Below are positions 39,313-49,075 of a stretch of DNA of 64,000 nucleotides, one piece after another. The DNA is taken from positions 310,001 to 374,000 of the forward strand of contig CALTAJ010000001.1 of the NCBI GenBank assembly GCA_943842245.1, given 5' to 3'. Source of the stretch: an uncultured Flavobacteriaceae bacterium. Lineage in GTDB: Bacteria > Bacteroidota > Bacteroidia > Flavobacteriales > Flavobacteriaceae. Below the pieces are notes generated by a model that was not told the origin of the DNA, did not search any database, and worked only from the letters and a program-made list of their open reading frames with translations. How positions within the stretch are numbered: position 1 is the first letter of the stretch; every line of letters begins with the position of its first letter. The translations under genes and the position numbers were made by a program.

Positions 39313-40008
39313 TTAGATAAAAAACTGTTTGATTTCATTTATTGAATATACAATTGGACAATGATTATGTACTGCTTCGTGATGAGAATTAAAATGAATA
39401 GCTTGCATGCCAACGGCTAATGCACCTTGGATATCAGCTCCATAACTATCGCCAATCATAACTGAGCTAGATGCTGATGTTTGTGCGATCTCTAATGCAG
39501 TTATAAAAATTTGAGGTTGTGGTTTTTTAAAACCTATTTTTTCTGCAGTAAAAACATGATAAAAGTAATTTTTTAATCCTGAATTGGCTATTTTGAAATG
39601 CTGAACTTCTTCAAAGCCATTTGTAATAATATGTAATCGATACTTGTCTTTTAGTTGCTTAAGGAGGTCGTGAGTCCCATCAAATAAGTGAGGAAATGTA
39701 CTTAAATGAGTTATATAAAGATCTGACACTTCTTCAATTTGATTTGATTTTATTTCAAATTTTATTTTTTTAAATGTTTGAGATAAACGTTGAATACGGA
39801 GATCTTTTTGACTGATTTTATTTTCTCTATATAACTTCCAAAAAGCATGATTTATAGGTATATAATGAGAAAGAAAATCCTTTATTTTTATTGAATAATT
39901 TAGTTTATTAAATATCAAATTAAATGCCAAAGCAGAGTTTTTTTCAAAATCCCACAATGTATGGTCTAAGTCAAAAAAAACATCAGTAATTTTTCTAGTA
40001 TTAATCAC
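39313..40008 (-). CDS. HAD-superfamily phosphatase, YjjG type
   Basis: 231-aa haloacid-dehalogenase hydrolase. Motif I is FFDLDHTLWDF near 11 (nucleophile Asp), motif II HIITNGF near 119, motif III lysine in GFKKPQPQIF near 155 and motif IV VMIGDSYGADIQGA near 178. The YjjG group dephosphorylates pyrimidine nucleoside monophosphates, including non-canonical ones, which would fit the MazG-like neighbour, but substrate is an inference. The 142-bp gap upstream contains only AT-rich sequence. Confidence 0.88.
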   Translation of the reverse strand: MINTRKITDVFFDLDHTLWDFEKNSALAFNLIFNKLNYSIKIKDFLSHYIPINHAFWKLYRENKISQKDLRIQRLSQTFKKIKFEIKSNQIEEVSDLYITHLSTFPHLFDGTHDLLKQLKDKYRLHIITNGFEEVQHFKIANSGLKNYFYHVFTAEKIGFKKPQPQIFITALEIAQTSASSSVMIGDSYGADIQGALAVGMQAIHFNSHHEAVHNHCPIVYSINEIKQFFI

Positions 40009-40150
40009 TTTTTAAACTTGGTATAATCTATAAATTTTGTTTTAATAAAGTTTTGAGACAAAGAGTAATAAAATAGTTCACATTTATAAATATAATTTTA
40101 GATAAAATGTAAAACAATTTTTAATCTTAGAATTTTTTTTTGAATTATAT

Positions 40151-41515
40151 TTAAAATTCTGAAACACGAGCCTTTAGAATCTCCCAATCTAAGTCTCCAA
40201 AACTTCCTGAACTCATCATCACAAGGACCTTGTTTTCATACTTTTTTTTGAGCAAAAAATTTAAAAGAGAGTCCTTATGGTTAAAAATATTAATTGAAGT
40301 ACTCCTAAATGCTTGTTTAATGGATTCAGGAGCAATAGGTGCTCGTTTTTTTATTTTCAAAGCTTCGGGGTTATAAAAAACTACAACTTCATCGGCTTGA
40401 TCTAAAGAATGTGCATACTGTTCAATAAATTCAGAATCTAGACTACTATATGTGTGTAATTCAAGACAAATCACAATTTTATGATTTGAAAATTGTTTTT
40501 TTATAGCTTTTGAAGTTGCCGTCACTTTACTTGGTGCATGAGCAAAATCTTTAAAAAGAAAAGCTGTTTTACTTTTTACTAGACATTCTAATCGCTTTGA
40601 GGCCCCAATAAAGCTCGGAATAGCTTCATAAAATTCTGATGCATCTAAACCCATTAATTGAGTAATCCACTTTGCTCCTGCCAAATTCAATAAGTTGTGT
40701 TCTCCAAAGACTGAGAGGGGTAAATTACCCTCAGTTGTTTCAAGATAAGTAATGCTATTATTTATATAATGTTTTGGAGTTTTGTAAGGAATTTTTTTTA
40801 TAGAATGTGGGTGCGCTTCGACCAGTGATTTTAATATTTCATCTTCTTCGTTATATATCAAAACACCCCCTGGTTGAATAGAATTAATAAAAGACTCAAA
40901 TTGTTTGACATAATTTTCAAATGTTGGAAAAACATTTATATGGTCCCATGCAATTCCACTAATCAAAGCAATTTCAGGATGATACCACAAGAACTTCGAT
41001 CTTAAGTCAATTGCAGAAGATAAATATTCGTCTCCTTCCAATAAAATAAAATCATTATCATTCGAAATTGAAAGTGTTTCACTCATAAATTTTTGCTGGG
41101 CTCCAACCATAAAATCAGTTTTTATTTCATGGTAATGTAATACATATAAAATCATTGAAGTGATGGTAGTTTTTCCATGGCTTCCTGCAATAACAACTCG
41201 AGATTTGTTTTGTGATCGAGCTGCCAAAAATTCAGGATATGACTGAATTTTTAATCCCTTCTTTTGTGCTTCAAGCAATTCTGGATTATCTTTTTTTGCG
41301 TGCATTCCTAGTATAACAACATCAAATTCAGAATTAATTTTTTCAGGAAACCATCCTAGATTTTGAGGAAGCAATCCTGAAGCCTCTAAATTACTTCTCG
41401 AGGGATCATAAATAGCATCGTCACTTCCGCTAACTTTATGACCCAAAAGATGCATTGCAATTGCTAGACTGTGCATAACACTTCCTCCTATAGCAATAAA
41501 ATGTAATCGCATCAT
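40151..41515 (-). CDS. mpl: UDP-MurNAc:L-Ala-gamma-D-Glu-meso-DAP ligase (Mpl)
   Basis: Peptidoglycan recycling ligase that attaches recovered tripeptide to UDP-MurNAc. The 454-aa Mur ligase relative starts MRLHFIAIGGSVMHSLA, has the ATP loop AGSHGKTTITSM near 111, EGDEYLSSAIDLRSKF near 160 and the DFAHAPSKV motif near 322, which separates Mpl from MurC (DYAHHP). It fits the meso-DAP chemistry shown by MurE. It overlaps the upstream TPR gene by 4 nt. Confidence 0.94.
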   Translation of the reverse strand: MMRLHFIAIGGSVMHSLAIAMHLLGHKVSGSDDAIYDPSRSNLEASGLLPQNLGWFPEKINSEFDVVILGMHAKKDNPELLEAQKKGLKIQSYPEFLAARSQNKSRVVIAGSHGKTTITSMILYVLHYHEIKTDFMVGAQQKFMSETLSISNDNDFILLEGDEYLSSAIDLRSKFLWYHPEIALISGIAWDHINVFPTFENYVKQFESFINSIQPGGVLIYNEEDEILKSLVEAHPHSIKKIPYKTPKHYINNSITYLETTEGNLPLSVFGEHNLLNLAGAKWITQLMGLDASEFYEAIPSFIGASKRLECLVKSKTAFLFKDFAHAPSKVTATSKAIKKQFSNHKIVICLELHTYSSLDSEFIEQYAHSLDQADEVVVFYNPEALKIKKRAPIAPESIKQAFRSTSINIFNHKDSLLNFLLKKKYENKVLVMMSSGSFGDLDWEILKARVSEF

Positions 41516-42417
41516 GATTTCAATTCTTTGAGTAAAAATTTTAGTATTTGATCAGGGGATTCTTTTAAATTATATAGAGCTTTTGAAATTAAAAAATTCA
41601 TTTGTTCGATATTTTTTAGTCTCTTTGCCAAACGGGCACTTTGAAAATAAACCCATGCTATAGGAACAGTATCTCTTTGACCGTATGTACGAATAAAATG
41701 GGATAAAGCACATTGACCCCATTTTAATTCTAATTCGAAATCTGCTGCAATTCTTCCCAAATCATAGGCAAGATTTCTTCGCTCATCTTTAATAAAAGTT
41801 AAGGAACAAAAAGAATAGTTTTGATTTAAAAAATCGAATAGCTGATTGTAGACTTGTTTTGCACTATCAAAATCTTCATTAATTTCATGCATTGATCCTT
41901 CTGCCAAAAAACCCTCTACAGGGTTTAAAGATTTTATTTTTTTTATATGTTGTTTTGCTTTATATGTACTTCCCCCCAGAATTATAGGTAAGGACAACAA
42001 AACATCTACTTGAGCTCTCAAATATTTGACATTCATTGGCTCTAAGCGAACTGCTTGTTCAAAAGCAGGTTTCATAATATTAACATACTTAAGAGAAGAT
42101 AGTATAGGGACCTCAAGAGCACGAAAACCAGAAGCTCCACCTAAAATAAAATATCTTTCAGCAGTAGGATTAACCTCAATAGCTTTTTTAGCATAATCAA
42201 TAGAAGTCTCCCAATCTTTATAAATAAATGACAAGCTGGCTAAGGAGTCCAAAGTTTTTACAGCTTTAGTTTGTTCGTAAATCTTAATCAAATTCTCAAT
42301 CTGATTTTGATAAAAAATATCTGAATCGAATGAATAGGAGGAAATCGGAGTTATGTCTTGTGTGAAAGATTCAAAGCTTTTAAGAATAAATAAAATTAAT
42401 ACTAATCTTTTTATCAT
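41512..42417 (-). CDS. Exported TPR-like protein, function unknown
   Basis: 301-aa protein with an N-terminal signal peptide (hydrophobic LVLILFIL, likely cut before QDITPIS at about residue 20) and no membrane helix afterwards. The body is helical with repeats of the tetratricopeptide type, for example DWETSIDYAKKAIEVNPTA near 72-90 and FEQAVRLEPMNVKYLRAQ near 118-135. It lies between obgE (1-base gap) and mpl (4-nt overlap), so it is part of that transcript. A periplasmic scaffold role is possible; no specific function is visible. Confidence 0.82.
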   Translation of the reverse strand: MIKRLVLILFILKSFESFTQDITPISSYSFDSDIFYQNQIENLIKIYEQTKAVKTLDSLASLSFIYKDWETSIDYAKKAIEVNPTAERYFILGGASGFRALEVPILSSLKYVNIMKPAFEQAVRLEPMNVKYLRAQVDVLLSLPIILGGSTYKAKQHIKKIKSLNPVEGFLAEGSMHEINEDFDSAKQVYNQLFDFLNQNYSFCSLTFIKDERRNLAYDLGRIAADFELELKWGQCALSHFIRTYGQRDTVPIAWVYFQSARLAKRLKNIEQMNFLISKALYNLKESPDQILKFLLKELKS

Positions 42418-42418
42418 T

Positions 42419-43417
42419 TTAAAGGTTTAAAAGTCTCCAAAGTGAGTCTTTAAGTTCAATTAAATTATATTGATTAAGACTCGAAATTATTAAGTGCGGG
42501 GCTTTAAAAATTGAACTCATCTCCGCGGCATATTCTTTTTTTAATTCATCATCTAACAAATCTCCTTTTGACAGAATCACCATATATTTTTTATCTAATA
42601 GCTCTGAATTATATTTCTTAAGCTCGTTAAAAAGGATTTCAAACTCAGCTTTTAAATCTTTAGTATCAGAGGGGATCACAAAAAGTAAAATAGAATTTCT
42701 TTCAATATGTCTAAGAAAATAATGTCCTAATCCTTTTCCTTCAGCTGCACCTTCAATAATCCCTGGGATATCAGCCATTACAAACGAGCGATATTGCCTA
42801 TAATCCACAATACCTAAATTGGGTTTAAGTGTAGTAAATTCATAATCTGCGATTTTAGGCTTGGCACAAGTCAAAGCTGCTAGAAGAGTTGATTTTCCAA
42901 CATTCGGAAAACCCACCAAACCTACATCGGCCAGAACTTTTAACTCAAGAGTTATTTGAGAGCTAGTGCCCTTAGTCCCTGGCTGAGCATAACGTGGGGT
43001 TTGGCGTGTAGAGGATTTAAAATGCCAATTTCCTCGACCCCCAAGACCACCCTTGAGTATTATTTCTTTTTGATCCTCATCCGTAATTTCGAATAATACA
43101 TCATTTGTTTCAGTATTTCTAATAACTGTGCCCAGGGGAACCTCAATAAATATGTCCTCTCCTTGATTTCCACTGCTTCGGTTTTTACTCCCATCTCCTC
43201 CATGACCTGCTGAAAAATTTTTTTTAAATTTAAAAGAATATAAGGTCCATAATTGCTTGTTAGCTTTTATTATTACATGACCACCTCTACCACCATCTCC
43301 CCCATCAGGACCACCCTTGGTGATGAATTTCTCTCGATGCAAGTGTATAGAGCCTTTTCCTCCATTTCCTGAAGTCACAAAAAGTTTCACGTAATCAACA
43401 AAATTGCCTTCAGTCAT
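42419..43417 (-). CDS. obgE: GTPase ObgE/CgtA
   Basis: Essential ribosome-associated GTPase of late 50S assembly and stress signalling. The 332-aa protein has the glycine-rich Obg fold at ~1-158 ([27 protein letters not shown]) and a GTPase domain with [11 protein letters not shown] near 168, [10 protein letters not shown] near 214 and LSKGDLL near 283. The variable C-terminal OCT domain is absent, as is common. It follows adk by 6 bases. Confidence 0.96.
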   Translation of the reverse strand: MTEGNFVDYVKLFVTSGNGGKGSIHLHREKFITKGGPDGGDGGRGGHVIIKANKQLWTLYSFKFKKNFSAGHGGDGSKNRSSGNQGEDIFIEVPLGTVIRNTETNDVLFEITDEDQKEIILKGGLGGRGNWHFKSSTRQTPRYAQPGTKGTSSQITLELKVLADVGLVGFPNVGKSTLLAALTCAKPKIADYEFTTLKPNLGIVDYRQYRSFVMADIPGIIEGAAEGKGLGHYFLRHIERNSILLFVIPSDTKDLKAEFEILFNELKKYNSELLDKKYMVILSKGDLLDDELKKEYAAEMSSIFKAPHLIISSLNQYNLIELKDSLWRLLNL

Positions 43418-43423
43418 TTTGTT

Positions 43424-43996
43424 TTATAAACTATCTATAAGCTTTGTCAGACGTCCTGTAATTTGATCAATAGTCCCAATGCCATTTATACTATAAAATT
43501 TATTTTGATTTTTATAATAAGTTTTTAGAGGAGACGTTTTTTTATTGTATTCTTTAAAACGGTTACGGATTTTTGTTTCATCTTGATCATCAATTCTACC
43601 ACTAGACTTTCCTCTATTCAAAAGACGTTTAACCAATTCATTATCGTCGGCCTCTAGAGCTAACATGAAATTGATTTTAATATCTTTTCTAGTTAAAAAA
43701 GCATCTAAAGATTTAGCTTGAGATTCCGTTCTAGGAAACCCATCAAAAATAAAGCCTTTGGCTTGAGGATTTTTATCTACCTCTGCCTCAAGCATATCAA
43801 TTGTAACCTGATCAGGAACCAAATTGCCTTTATCCATGTATGATTTTGCTAGAATTCCTAGTGTAGTTTTTTCTGTTATGTTATTTCGAAATAAGTCTCC
43901 AGTTGAAATGTGAATCAAATTATATTTAATTTTTAAAAATTCTGCTTGAGTTCCTTTTCCTGCGCCAGGTTTTCCAAATAAAACAATATTAATCAT
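43424..43996 (-). CDS. adk: Adenylate kinase
   Basis: Interconverts ATP + AMP and 2 ADP. From ATG 43996 the protein is 190 aa with P-loop GKPGAGKGTQAEFL at ~7-20, STGDLFR near 31, IFDGFPRTESQA near 82 and RIDDQDE near 128. It is the short form lacking a zinc LID. An in-frame ATG at 44023 would add nine residues (MGIFRQNII) before the conserved start MINIVLFGKPGAGK; the second ATG is preferred. Confidence 0.96.
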   Translation of the reverse strand: MINIVLFGKPGAGKGTQAEFLKIKYNLIHISTGDLFRNNITEKTTLGILAKSYMDKGNLVPDQVTIDMLEAEVDKNPQAKGFIFDGFPRTESQAKSLDAFLTRKDIKINFMLALEADDNELVKRLLNRGKSSGRIDDQDETKIRNRFKEYNKKTSPLKTYYKNQNKFYSINGIGTIDQITGRLTKLIDSL

Positions 43997-44060
43997 TATT
44001 ATATTTTGTCTAAAGATACCCATTTTAGGTGGCTTTTTTCCTTTCCAAAAAACTTATCCG

Positions 44061-44068
44061 TATTTTTG
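44061..44068 (+). promoter_or_regulatory. Putative -7 element for purK-purE
   Basis: TATTTTTG fits TAnnTTTG and ends only 10 bases before the purK ATG, predicting a leader of about five nucleotides. Confidence 0.45.
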
Positions 44069-44078
44069 CTAAAAGTAA

Positions 44079-45236
44079 ATGATGAGATTTTTTTCTGGAC
44101 AACATACTATTGGAATATTGGGAGGCGGACAACTAGGAAAAATGCTCCTTAACATTACTCGCCAGTGGGATATTCGAACAAAGGTAATGGACCCTAGTGA
44201 TCAATCTCCTTGTAAAATTAGCTGTAATCAATTCGTGCAAGCAGACCTTATGGATTACGATGCAGTAATTAAATTCGGAGAAGATTTAGATATTTTAACA
44301 ATTGAAATTGAAAATGTTAATACAGACGCATTAGTTGTTCTTGAAAATCAAGGAGTAAAAGTTTATCCCCAAGCTGCAGTTCTTAAAATCATCCAAAATA
44401 AATGTCGACAAAAAGAATTTTACATAAAAAATAAAATTCCTACTGCATCCTATCAGCTTTTTGAATCCAAGGAGCTTTTAAAAGATGCTGTAGCTAGAGG
44501 ATTTGTTTCATTCCCATTTGTTTGGAAATCTGAATCTATGGGCTATGATGGTTATGGTGTAAAAATTGTTCGGTCAAATCAAGATTTAGAAAATATTAAT
44601 GAAGGTAAGTGTATGGCCGAAGACCTAGTTTCCATTGATAAAGAATTAGGGATTATTGTTTGCAGAAGCTATAAAGGAGAGACCCAAATTTACCCATGTG
44701 TGGAAATGGAATTTCATCCTGAAGCTAATCAAGTTGAATATGTTTTGAGCCCTGCACGAATATCAAAATCCATAGCTGAAAAAGCTAAAAAAGTAGCTCT
44801 ATCGGCATCAAAAGCTTTTAAACATGTTGGCTTATTGGCTGTAGAGTTGTTTTTAACTAAAGAAGGAGAAATATTAGTAAACGAAGTTGCTCCACGACCA
44901 CATAATAGTGGTCACTATAGTATCGAGGCTTCCTATACTTCACAATTTGAACAGCATATTAGGGCTATTATGAATCTTCCCTTAGGAAGGACAGAAAATA
45001 AAGTAGCAGGGGTGATGGTCAATCTTGTAGGAAAAGAAGGATACACTGGACCTGTTCATTATAAAAATATTGAACATATTTTAGCAATTGAAGGTGTAAA
45101 ACCCCATATTTACGGAAAAAAAGAAACTCGACCGTTTAGAAAAATGGGACACATTACCATTATAAATAAAAATTTAGACGTTGCAAGAAAAATTGCAGAA
45201 GAAGTAAAAGAAACTATAGAAGTAATTTCAAAATAA
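44079..45236 (+). CDS. purK: N5-carboxyaminoimidazole ribonucleotide synthase
   Basis: ATP-grasp enzyme that carboxylates AIR with bicarbonate in purine synthesis. The 385-aa protein has the N-terminal [12 protein letters not shown] near 12, [14 protein letters not shown] near 149 (ATP-grasp loop), [17 protein letters not shown] near 184 and [17 protein letters not shown] near 269, which is diagnostic of PurK. Two ATGs are adjacent (44079, 44082). It is followed one base later by purE. Confidence 0.96.
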   Translation: MMRFFSGQHTIGILGGGQLGKMLLNITRQWDIRTKVMDPSDQSPCKISCNQFVQADLMDYDAVIKFGEDLDILTIEIENVNTDALVVLENQGVKVYPQAAVLKIIQNKCRQKEFYIKNKIPTASYQLFESKELLKDAVARGFVSFPFVWKSESMGYDGYGVKIVRSNQDLENINEGKCMAEDLVSIDKELGIIVCRSYKGETQIYPCVEMEFHPEANQVEYVLSPARISKSIAEKAKKVALSASKAFKHVGLLAVELFLTKEGEILVNEVAPRPHNSGHYSIEASYTSQFEQHIRAIMNLPLGRTENKVAGVMVNLVGKEGYTGPVHYKNIEHILAIEGVKPHIYGKKETRPFRKMGHITIINKNLDVARKIAEEVKETIEVISK

Positions 45237-45237
45237 T

Positions 45238-45723
45238 ATGGCAGAAATAGGAATAATTATGGGAAGTAAATCAGACCTTCCAATTATGAAAGAAGCAGTT
45301 GAAATTTTAGATACTTTAGGAGTAACTTCTGAAGTAGATATAGTATCTGCACACCGAACCCCAGAGAAAATGATGTCTTACGGAACTCAAGCACATACTC
45401 GCGGTATTAAAGTAATTATTGCAGGTGCTGGCGGGGCAGCTCACCTTCCTGGCATGATTGCTGCCTTGAGTCCTCTTCCAGTTATAGGAGTTCCTATAAA
45501 ATCTAGTAACTCTATCGATGGCTGGGATTCAATACTCTCGATTTTACAAATGCCCGGTGGGGTACCTGTGGCAACAGTAGCATTAAATGGAGCTAAAAAT
45601 GCTGGGATTATAGCTGCTCAAATTTTAGGTGTTCAAAATGAAAAAATTCTGAAAAAAATCATAGACTATAAAAACACTCTAAAAGAAAAAGTTGTTCAAA
45701 GTAGTGAGCAGTTTAAAAAATAA
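45238..45723 (+). CDS. purE: N5-carboxyaminoimidazole ribonucleotide mutase
   Basis: Class I PurE, which moves the carboxylate of N5-CAIR to C4 to give CAIR. The 161-aa protein has [12 protein letters not shown] near 6, [11 protein letters not shown] near 36 (catalytic His), [12 protein letters not shown] near 62 and [15 protein letters not shown] near 97. It is paired with purK as expected for the two-enzyme route. Confidence 0.97.
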   Translation: MAEIGIIMGSKSDLPIMKEAVEILDTLGVTSEVDIVSAHRTPEKMMSYGTQAHTRGIKVIIAGAGGAAHLPGMIAALSPLPVIGVPIKSSNSIDGWDSILSILQMPGGVPVATVALNGAKNAGIIAAQILGVQNEKILKKIIDYKNTLKEKVVQSSEQFKK

Positions 45724-45728
45724 AAATA

Positions 45729-47756
45729 TTGAGTAATCCATTACTTACTGCATTTCATACTGATTTTGAATCAGCTCCCTTTTCCAAAATAAAAATAGAA
45801 CAGTTTACACCAGCCATAAAAGAAGCTATTAAAGTTGGATTAAGTGAAATTGATACGATAATTAATGAAAAAGAAACTCCAAGCTTTAAAAATACAATAG
45901 AAGCTATGGATAATTGCGGATCTCTTTTGGGGAGAAATACTTCCTTACTATTTAATCTAAATAGTGCAGAAACAAATGATGAGCTTCAACAAGTAGTTCA
46001 AGAAGTTGCGCCTTTACTTACCAAATTTCAGAATGACATTCGCTTAAATGAAGACTTATTTAAACGTATTCGATTTGTCTATGAGAATGAAGATCATAAA
46101 AAATTGAGTGTAGAGCAAGTCACACTTTTAGAAAAAGAGTATAAAGGATTTGTTCGTAATGGTGCTTTGTTAGACGAGGCTTCAAAGAATGAGTTAAGAA
46201 ATATAGATGCTAAGTTGGCTCAATTAAGTTTAAGATTTGGAGAAAATATATTAGCTGATACTCAAAATTATCAACTTCATATTAAAGATGAGAAAAAACT
46301 TAAAGGGTTACCCGTCTCTGTAATTGAGATGGCAAAATTCAATGCAAAAAATAAAAATAAAAAAGGGTGGGTTTTTACATTAGATTATCCTAGCTATGTT
46401 CCCTTAATTACATATGCTGAGGACAGAAATCTAAGAAAAAAAATATGTCTTGCTTTTTCAAAACGTGGCTTTCAAAAAAACGAAAATAACAATTCAAAAA
46501 TTATATTAGAAATTATAACTCAAAGACAAAAGCGCTCAATACTGCTAGGCTACGATTCCCATGCAGATTTTGTTTTGGAGGAACGTATGGCTAAATCAGT
46601 TAAAAATGTTAATGCCTTTTTAGATGATTTAACTGAAAAAGCTAAACCCTTTGCAAAACAGGAATGGAAAGCAATGGAGTTATTTGCTAAAAAAAAATTA
46701 AATCTGAAAGATTTAGAAAAATGGGATTCTGCTTTTGTTTCTGAAAAATTAAAAGAAGCTGAACTTCAATTAAATGAGCAAGAACTTAAGCCCTATTTTG
46801 AATTAGATCAAGTGTTAAATGGATTATTTGAAATAGTAAAAAAACTTTATGGAATAGAGTTTAAAGAAAATACAGAACTAGATGTATATCACTCCGAAGT
46901 TAAGGTCTTTGAAGTTTATAAAAATGATAACTTTTATGCATTACTATACACTGATTTTTTCCCAAGATCTGGAAAAAGGAGTGGTGCTTGGATGACCAGC
47001 TATCGGTCTCAAAAAAAAGATCAACGTCCTCATATTTCAATTGTATGTAATTTTTCAAGACCTACCGTAACACAACCTTCCCTTTTAACTTTTCAAGAAG
47101 TGACGACTTTATTTCATGAGTTTGGACATGCCCTACATGGAATATTAGCTAATACTAATTATAATGGATTAAGTGGAACAAACGTATATTGGGATTTTGT
47201 AGAGCTTCCAAGTCAAATAATGGAAAACTGGTGTTATGAACCTGAAGCTTTAAAGCTTTTTGCAAAACATTATCAAACTGAAGAGTTGCTACCCCAAAAT
47301 TTAGTTGAAAAAATTAAAAAAGCAGCTCATTTTCAACAAGGGCTTCAAACTTTAAGGCAATTGAGCTTTAGTTATCTTGACATGTCTTATCACAATTCCA
47401 GCGCTTCTAATATTAAAGACGTAAAACTACACGAAAAGAAACAAGTTGAAAGTCTACAATTTACCAAAGATATCCCAGATAGTTGTATGAGTGCCAGCTT
47501 TTCTCATGTTTTTCAAGGAGGTTATGCAGCAGGATATTATAGTTATAAGTGGGCAGAAGTTTTAGATGCAGATGCGTTTGAATTGTTTATTGAAAAAGGT
47601 GTATTTGATTCTAAGACCGCTACAAGTTTTTTTGATAATATACTTTCTAAAGGTGGAACTGAGCATCCAATGGTTTTATATAAAAAGTTTAGAGGCAAAG
47701 AACCTGATACATCCGCTTTACTTAGAAGAGCAGGATTAATAAAATCAAATGAATAA
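45729..47756 (+). CDS. M3-family metallopeptidase (oligopeptidase A / peptidyl-dipeptidase Dcp type)
   Basis: 675-aa zinc peptidase that degrades short peptides, probably in the cytoplasm since no signal peptide is seen. The zinc site FHEFGHALHG (HExxH) is near residue 461, followed by the third ligand in VELPSQIMENW near 497. The opening ending FESAPFSKIKIEQF and the C-terminal HVFQGGYAAGYYSYKWAEVLDADAF block are typical of Dcp/OpdA. Initiation is at TTG, 5 bases after purE; the first internal Met is about 55 residues in, past conserved sequence. OpdA and Dcp cannot be separated with confidence. Confidence 0.92.
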   Translation: MSNPLLTAFHTDFESAPFSKIKIEQFTPAIKEAIKVGLSEIDTIINEKETPSFKNTIEAMDNCGSLLGRNTSLLFNLNSAETNDELQQVVQEVAPLLTKFQNDIRLNEDLFKRIRFVYENEDHKKLSVEQVTLLEKEYKGFVRNGALLDEASKNELRNIDAKLAQLSLRFGENILADTQNYQLHIKDEKKLKGLPVSVIEMAKFNAKNKNKKGWVFTLDYPSYVPLITYAEDRNLRKKICLAFSKRGFQKNENNNSKIILEIITQRQKRSILLGYDSHADFVLEERMAKSVKNVNAFLDDLTEKAKPFAKQEWKAMELFAKKKLNLKDLEKWDSAFVSEKLKEAELQLNEQELKPYFELDQVLNGLFEIVKKLYGIEFKENTELDVYHSEVKVFEVYKNDNFYALLYTDFFPRSGKRSGAWMTSYRSQKKDQRPHISIVCNFSRPTVTQPSLLTFQEVTTLFHEFGHALHGILANTNYNGLSGTNVYWDFVELPSQIMENWCYEPEALKLFAKHYQTEELLPQNLVEKIKKAAHFQQGLQTLRQLSFSYLDMSYHNSSASNIKDVKLHEKKQVESLQFTKDIPDSCMSASFSHVFQGGYAAGYYSYKWAEVLDADAFELFIEKGVFDSKTATSFFDNILSKGGTEHPMVLYKKFRGKEPDTSALLRRAGLIKSNE

Positions 47757-47776
47757 AGGGATATGTTCAAGAAAAA

Positions 47777-48118
47777 CTACCATGATAAGAAACCTCCTTT
47801 TAAATCGTATATTTTTTTAAATCCTTGAGATTTAAATACTTTTGAAGCTTTAGAACTTCTACCTCCCATTGCACAATAAAGAAGAACAGGCTTATTTTTA
47901 TTTAATTTAGAAATTTTGTTAGCAAAATCAGTTGAATTGTAATCAATATTTTGAGCTTCTTCAATAAAACCCTTGCTATATTCCTCAAAAGTTCTAACAT
48001 CTATTAATTGAACATCTTGATTCATCAAAACTTGAAATTCGTGTTTTTCCAACAATTGAATCTCAGACTTTTGATCAACACAAGCAAAGAATAAGATTAT
48101 TAAAAAGAATTTTTTCAT
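47777..48118 (-). CDS. Rhodanese-like lipoprotein
   Basis: 113-aa protein with a lipoprotein signal (hydrophobic FFLIILFF, lipobox ending in Cys at about residue 13) and a single rhodanese domain. VQLIDVRTFEEYSKGFI near 35 and the active loop LLYCAMGGRSSKA with a catalytic Cys near 82 are intact. It would act at the periplasmic side of a membrane, perhaps in sulfur transfer or redox sensing; the partner is unknown. Confidence 0.88.
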   Translation of the reverse strand: MKKFFLIILFFACVDQKSEIQLLEKHEFQVLMNQDVQLIDVRTFEEYSKGFIEEAQNIDYNSTDFANKISKLNKNKPVLLYCAMGGRSSKASKVFKSQGFKKIYDLKGGFLSW

Positions 48119-48149
48119 TACGCTTTTTTATTTCTTGATTATCATAAAA

Positions 48150-48962
48150 TTAAGTAATTAAATAGAAACTTCCAGCCCAAAAAAAAGGAATGGACTCAAC
48201 CCACAAACTACTTAAATATTTTGATTTATTTGGACAGGAAAGTTTTAATAACAAAGCAAGAAGAATAAAGCTCGGAATAGAACTTAGTGTCATGGGTGAA
48301 ATAAAGTCAAAACAAATTATAGTAAAAATAGAATTTACAAACAAAAGAACATACCCTAAAGTCTTAGATTTAGAAACTCCTAATTTTTGAGGAATAGTAT
48401 TTAGGCATGTAGAATCAGAATCCAAATCACGAATATCAAACGGTAAGATTGCAACATATATATATATGCCTTGGATTAATACTAACTGTATAAATAATCT
48501 AATCTCAAAAATTGTATTAGATAAGAAAGGAAGACAAACAGTGATTAATATCCAGGTTAATACAACCAAATAGACTTTCCATCCTTTAGTATTTCTTAAA
48601 TTATTTAAATCTTTATTAAGAGGGAAGGTGTAAAGTAATACCAAAATTCCTCCTGTAACAACTATAATTTTTGACAAGATTGTTAATTGAATAAATAAGT
48701 AAAGACTCAATAACAAACACGCTAATGATAGAAAGAAAATAACATAAGAAAAACCGTGATTTCTAATGTTCCATATTATAGGAAAAAACTTGATAAAATT
48801 ATAGGCAAATAAAGCAATACAAAAAATAAATATTAACATTGATATAGATAACTCGTACTGACTCAAGCTTAAAGAAATTGAAGCTAATGAAACTACAGCT
48901 AAAGCCACGTGAATACTTGATTTTATATAAAAATCTAAAAATTTTAATACTGTTTTTTTCAC
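48150..48962 (-). CDS. UbiA-like integral membrane protein, one prenyltransferase motif degenerate
   Basis: 270-aa protein with eight or so predicted membrane helices. The loop ILPFDIRDLDSD near 176-187 matches the second aspartate motif of UbiA prenyltransferases, and the following IPQKLGVSKSKTLG fits the family. The first motif (normally NDxxDxxxD) falls at AYNFIKFFPIIWN near 53-65 and lacks the aspartates, so classical prenyl transfer is doubtful. A conserved but divergent flavobacterial UbiA-like group is the best description. Confidence 0.75.
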   Translation of the reverse strand: MKKTVLKFLDFYIKSSIHVALAVVSLASISLSLSQYELSISMLIFIFCIALFAYNFIKFFPIIWNIRNHGFSYVIFFLSLACLLLSLYLFIQLTILSKIIVVTGGILVLLYTFPLNKDLNNLRNTKGWKVYLVVLTWILITVCLPFLSNTIFEIRLFIQLVLIQGIYIYVAILPFDIRDLDSDSTCLNTIPQKLGVSKSKTLGYVLLFVNSIFTIICFDFISPMTLSSIPSFILLALLLKLSCPNKSKYLSSLWVESIPFFWAGSFYLIT

Positions 48963-49075
48963 GTGTAAATATCGAAAGTTTCTTGTATGCGTCTAAATTT
49001 TTTATAAGTTATTTTTAAATCAAAAAAAGTAGTCTAAAAAAATCAAAAGGAAAGTGTAATTTTAAACTTTAAAAC

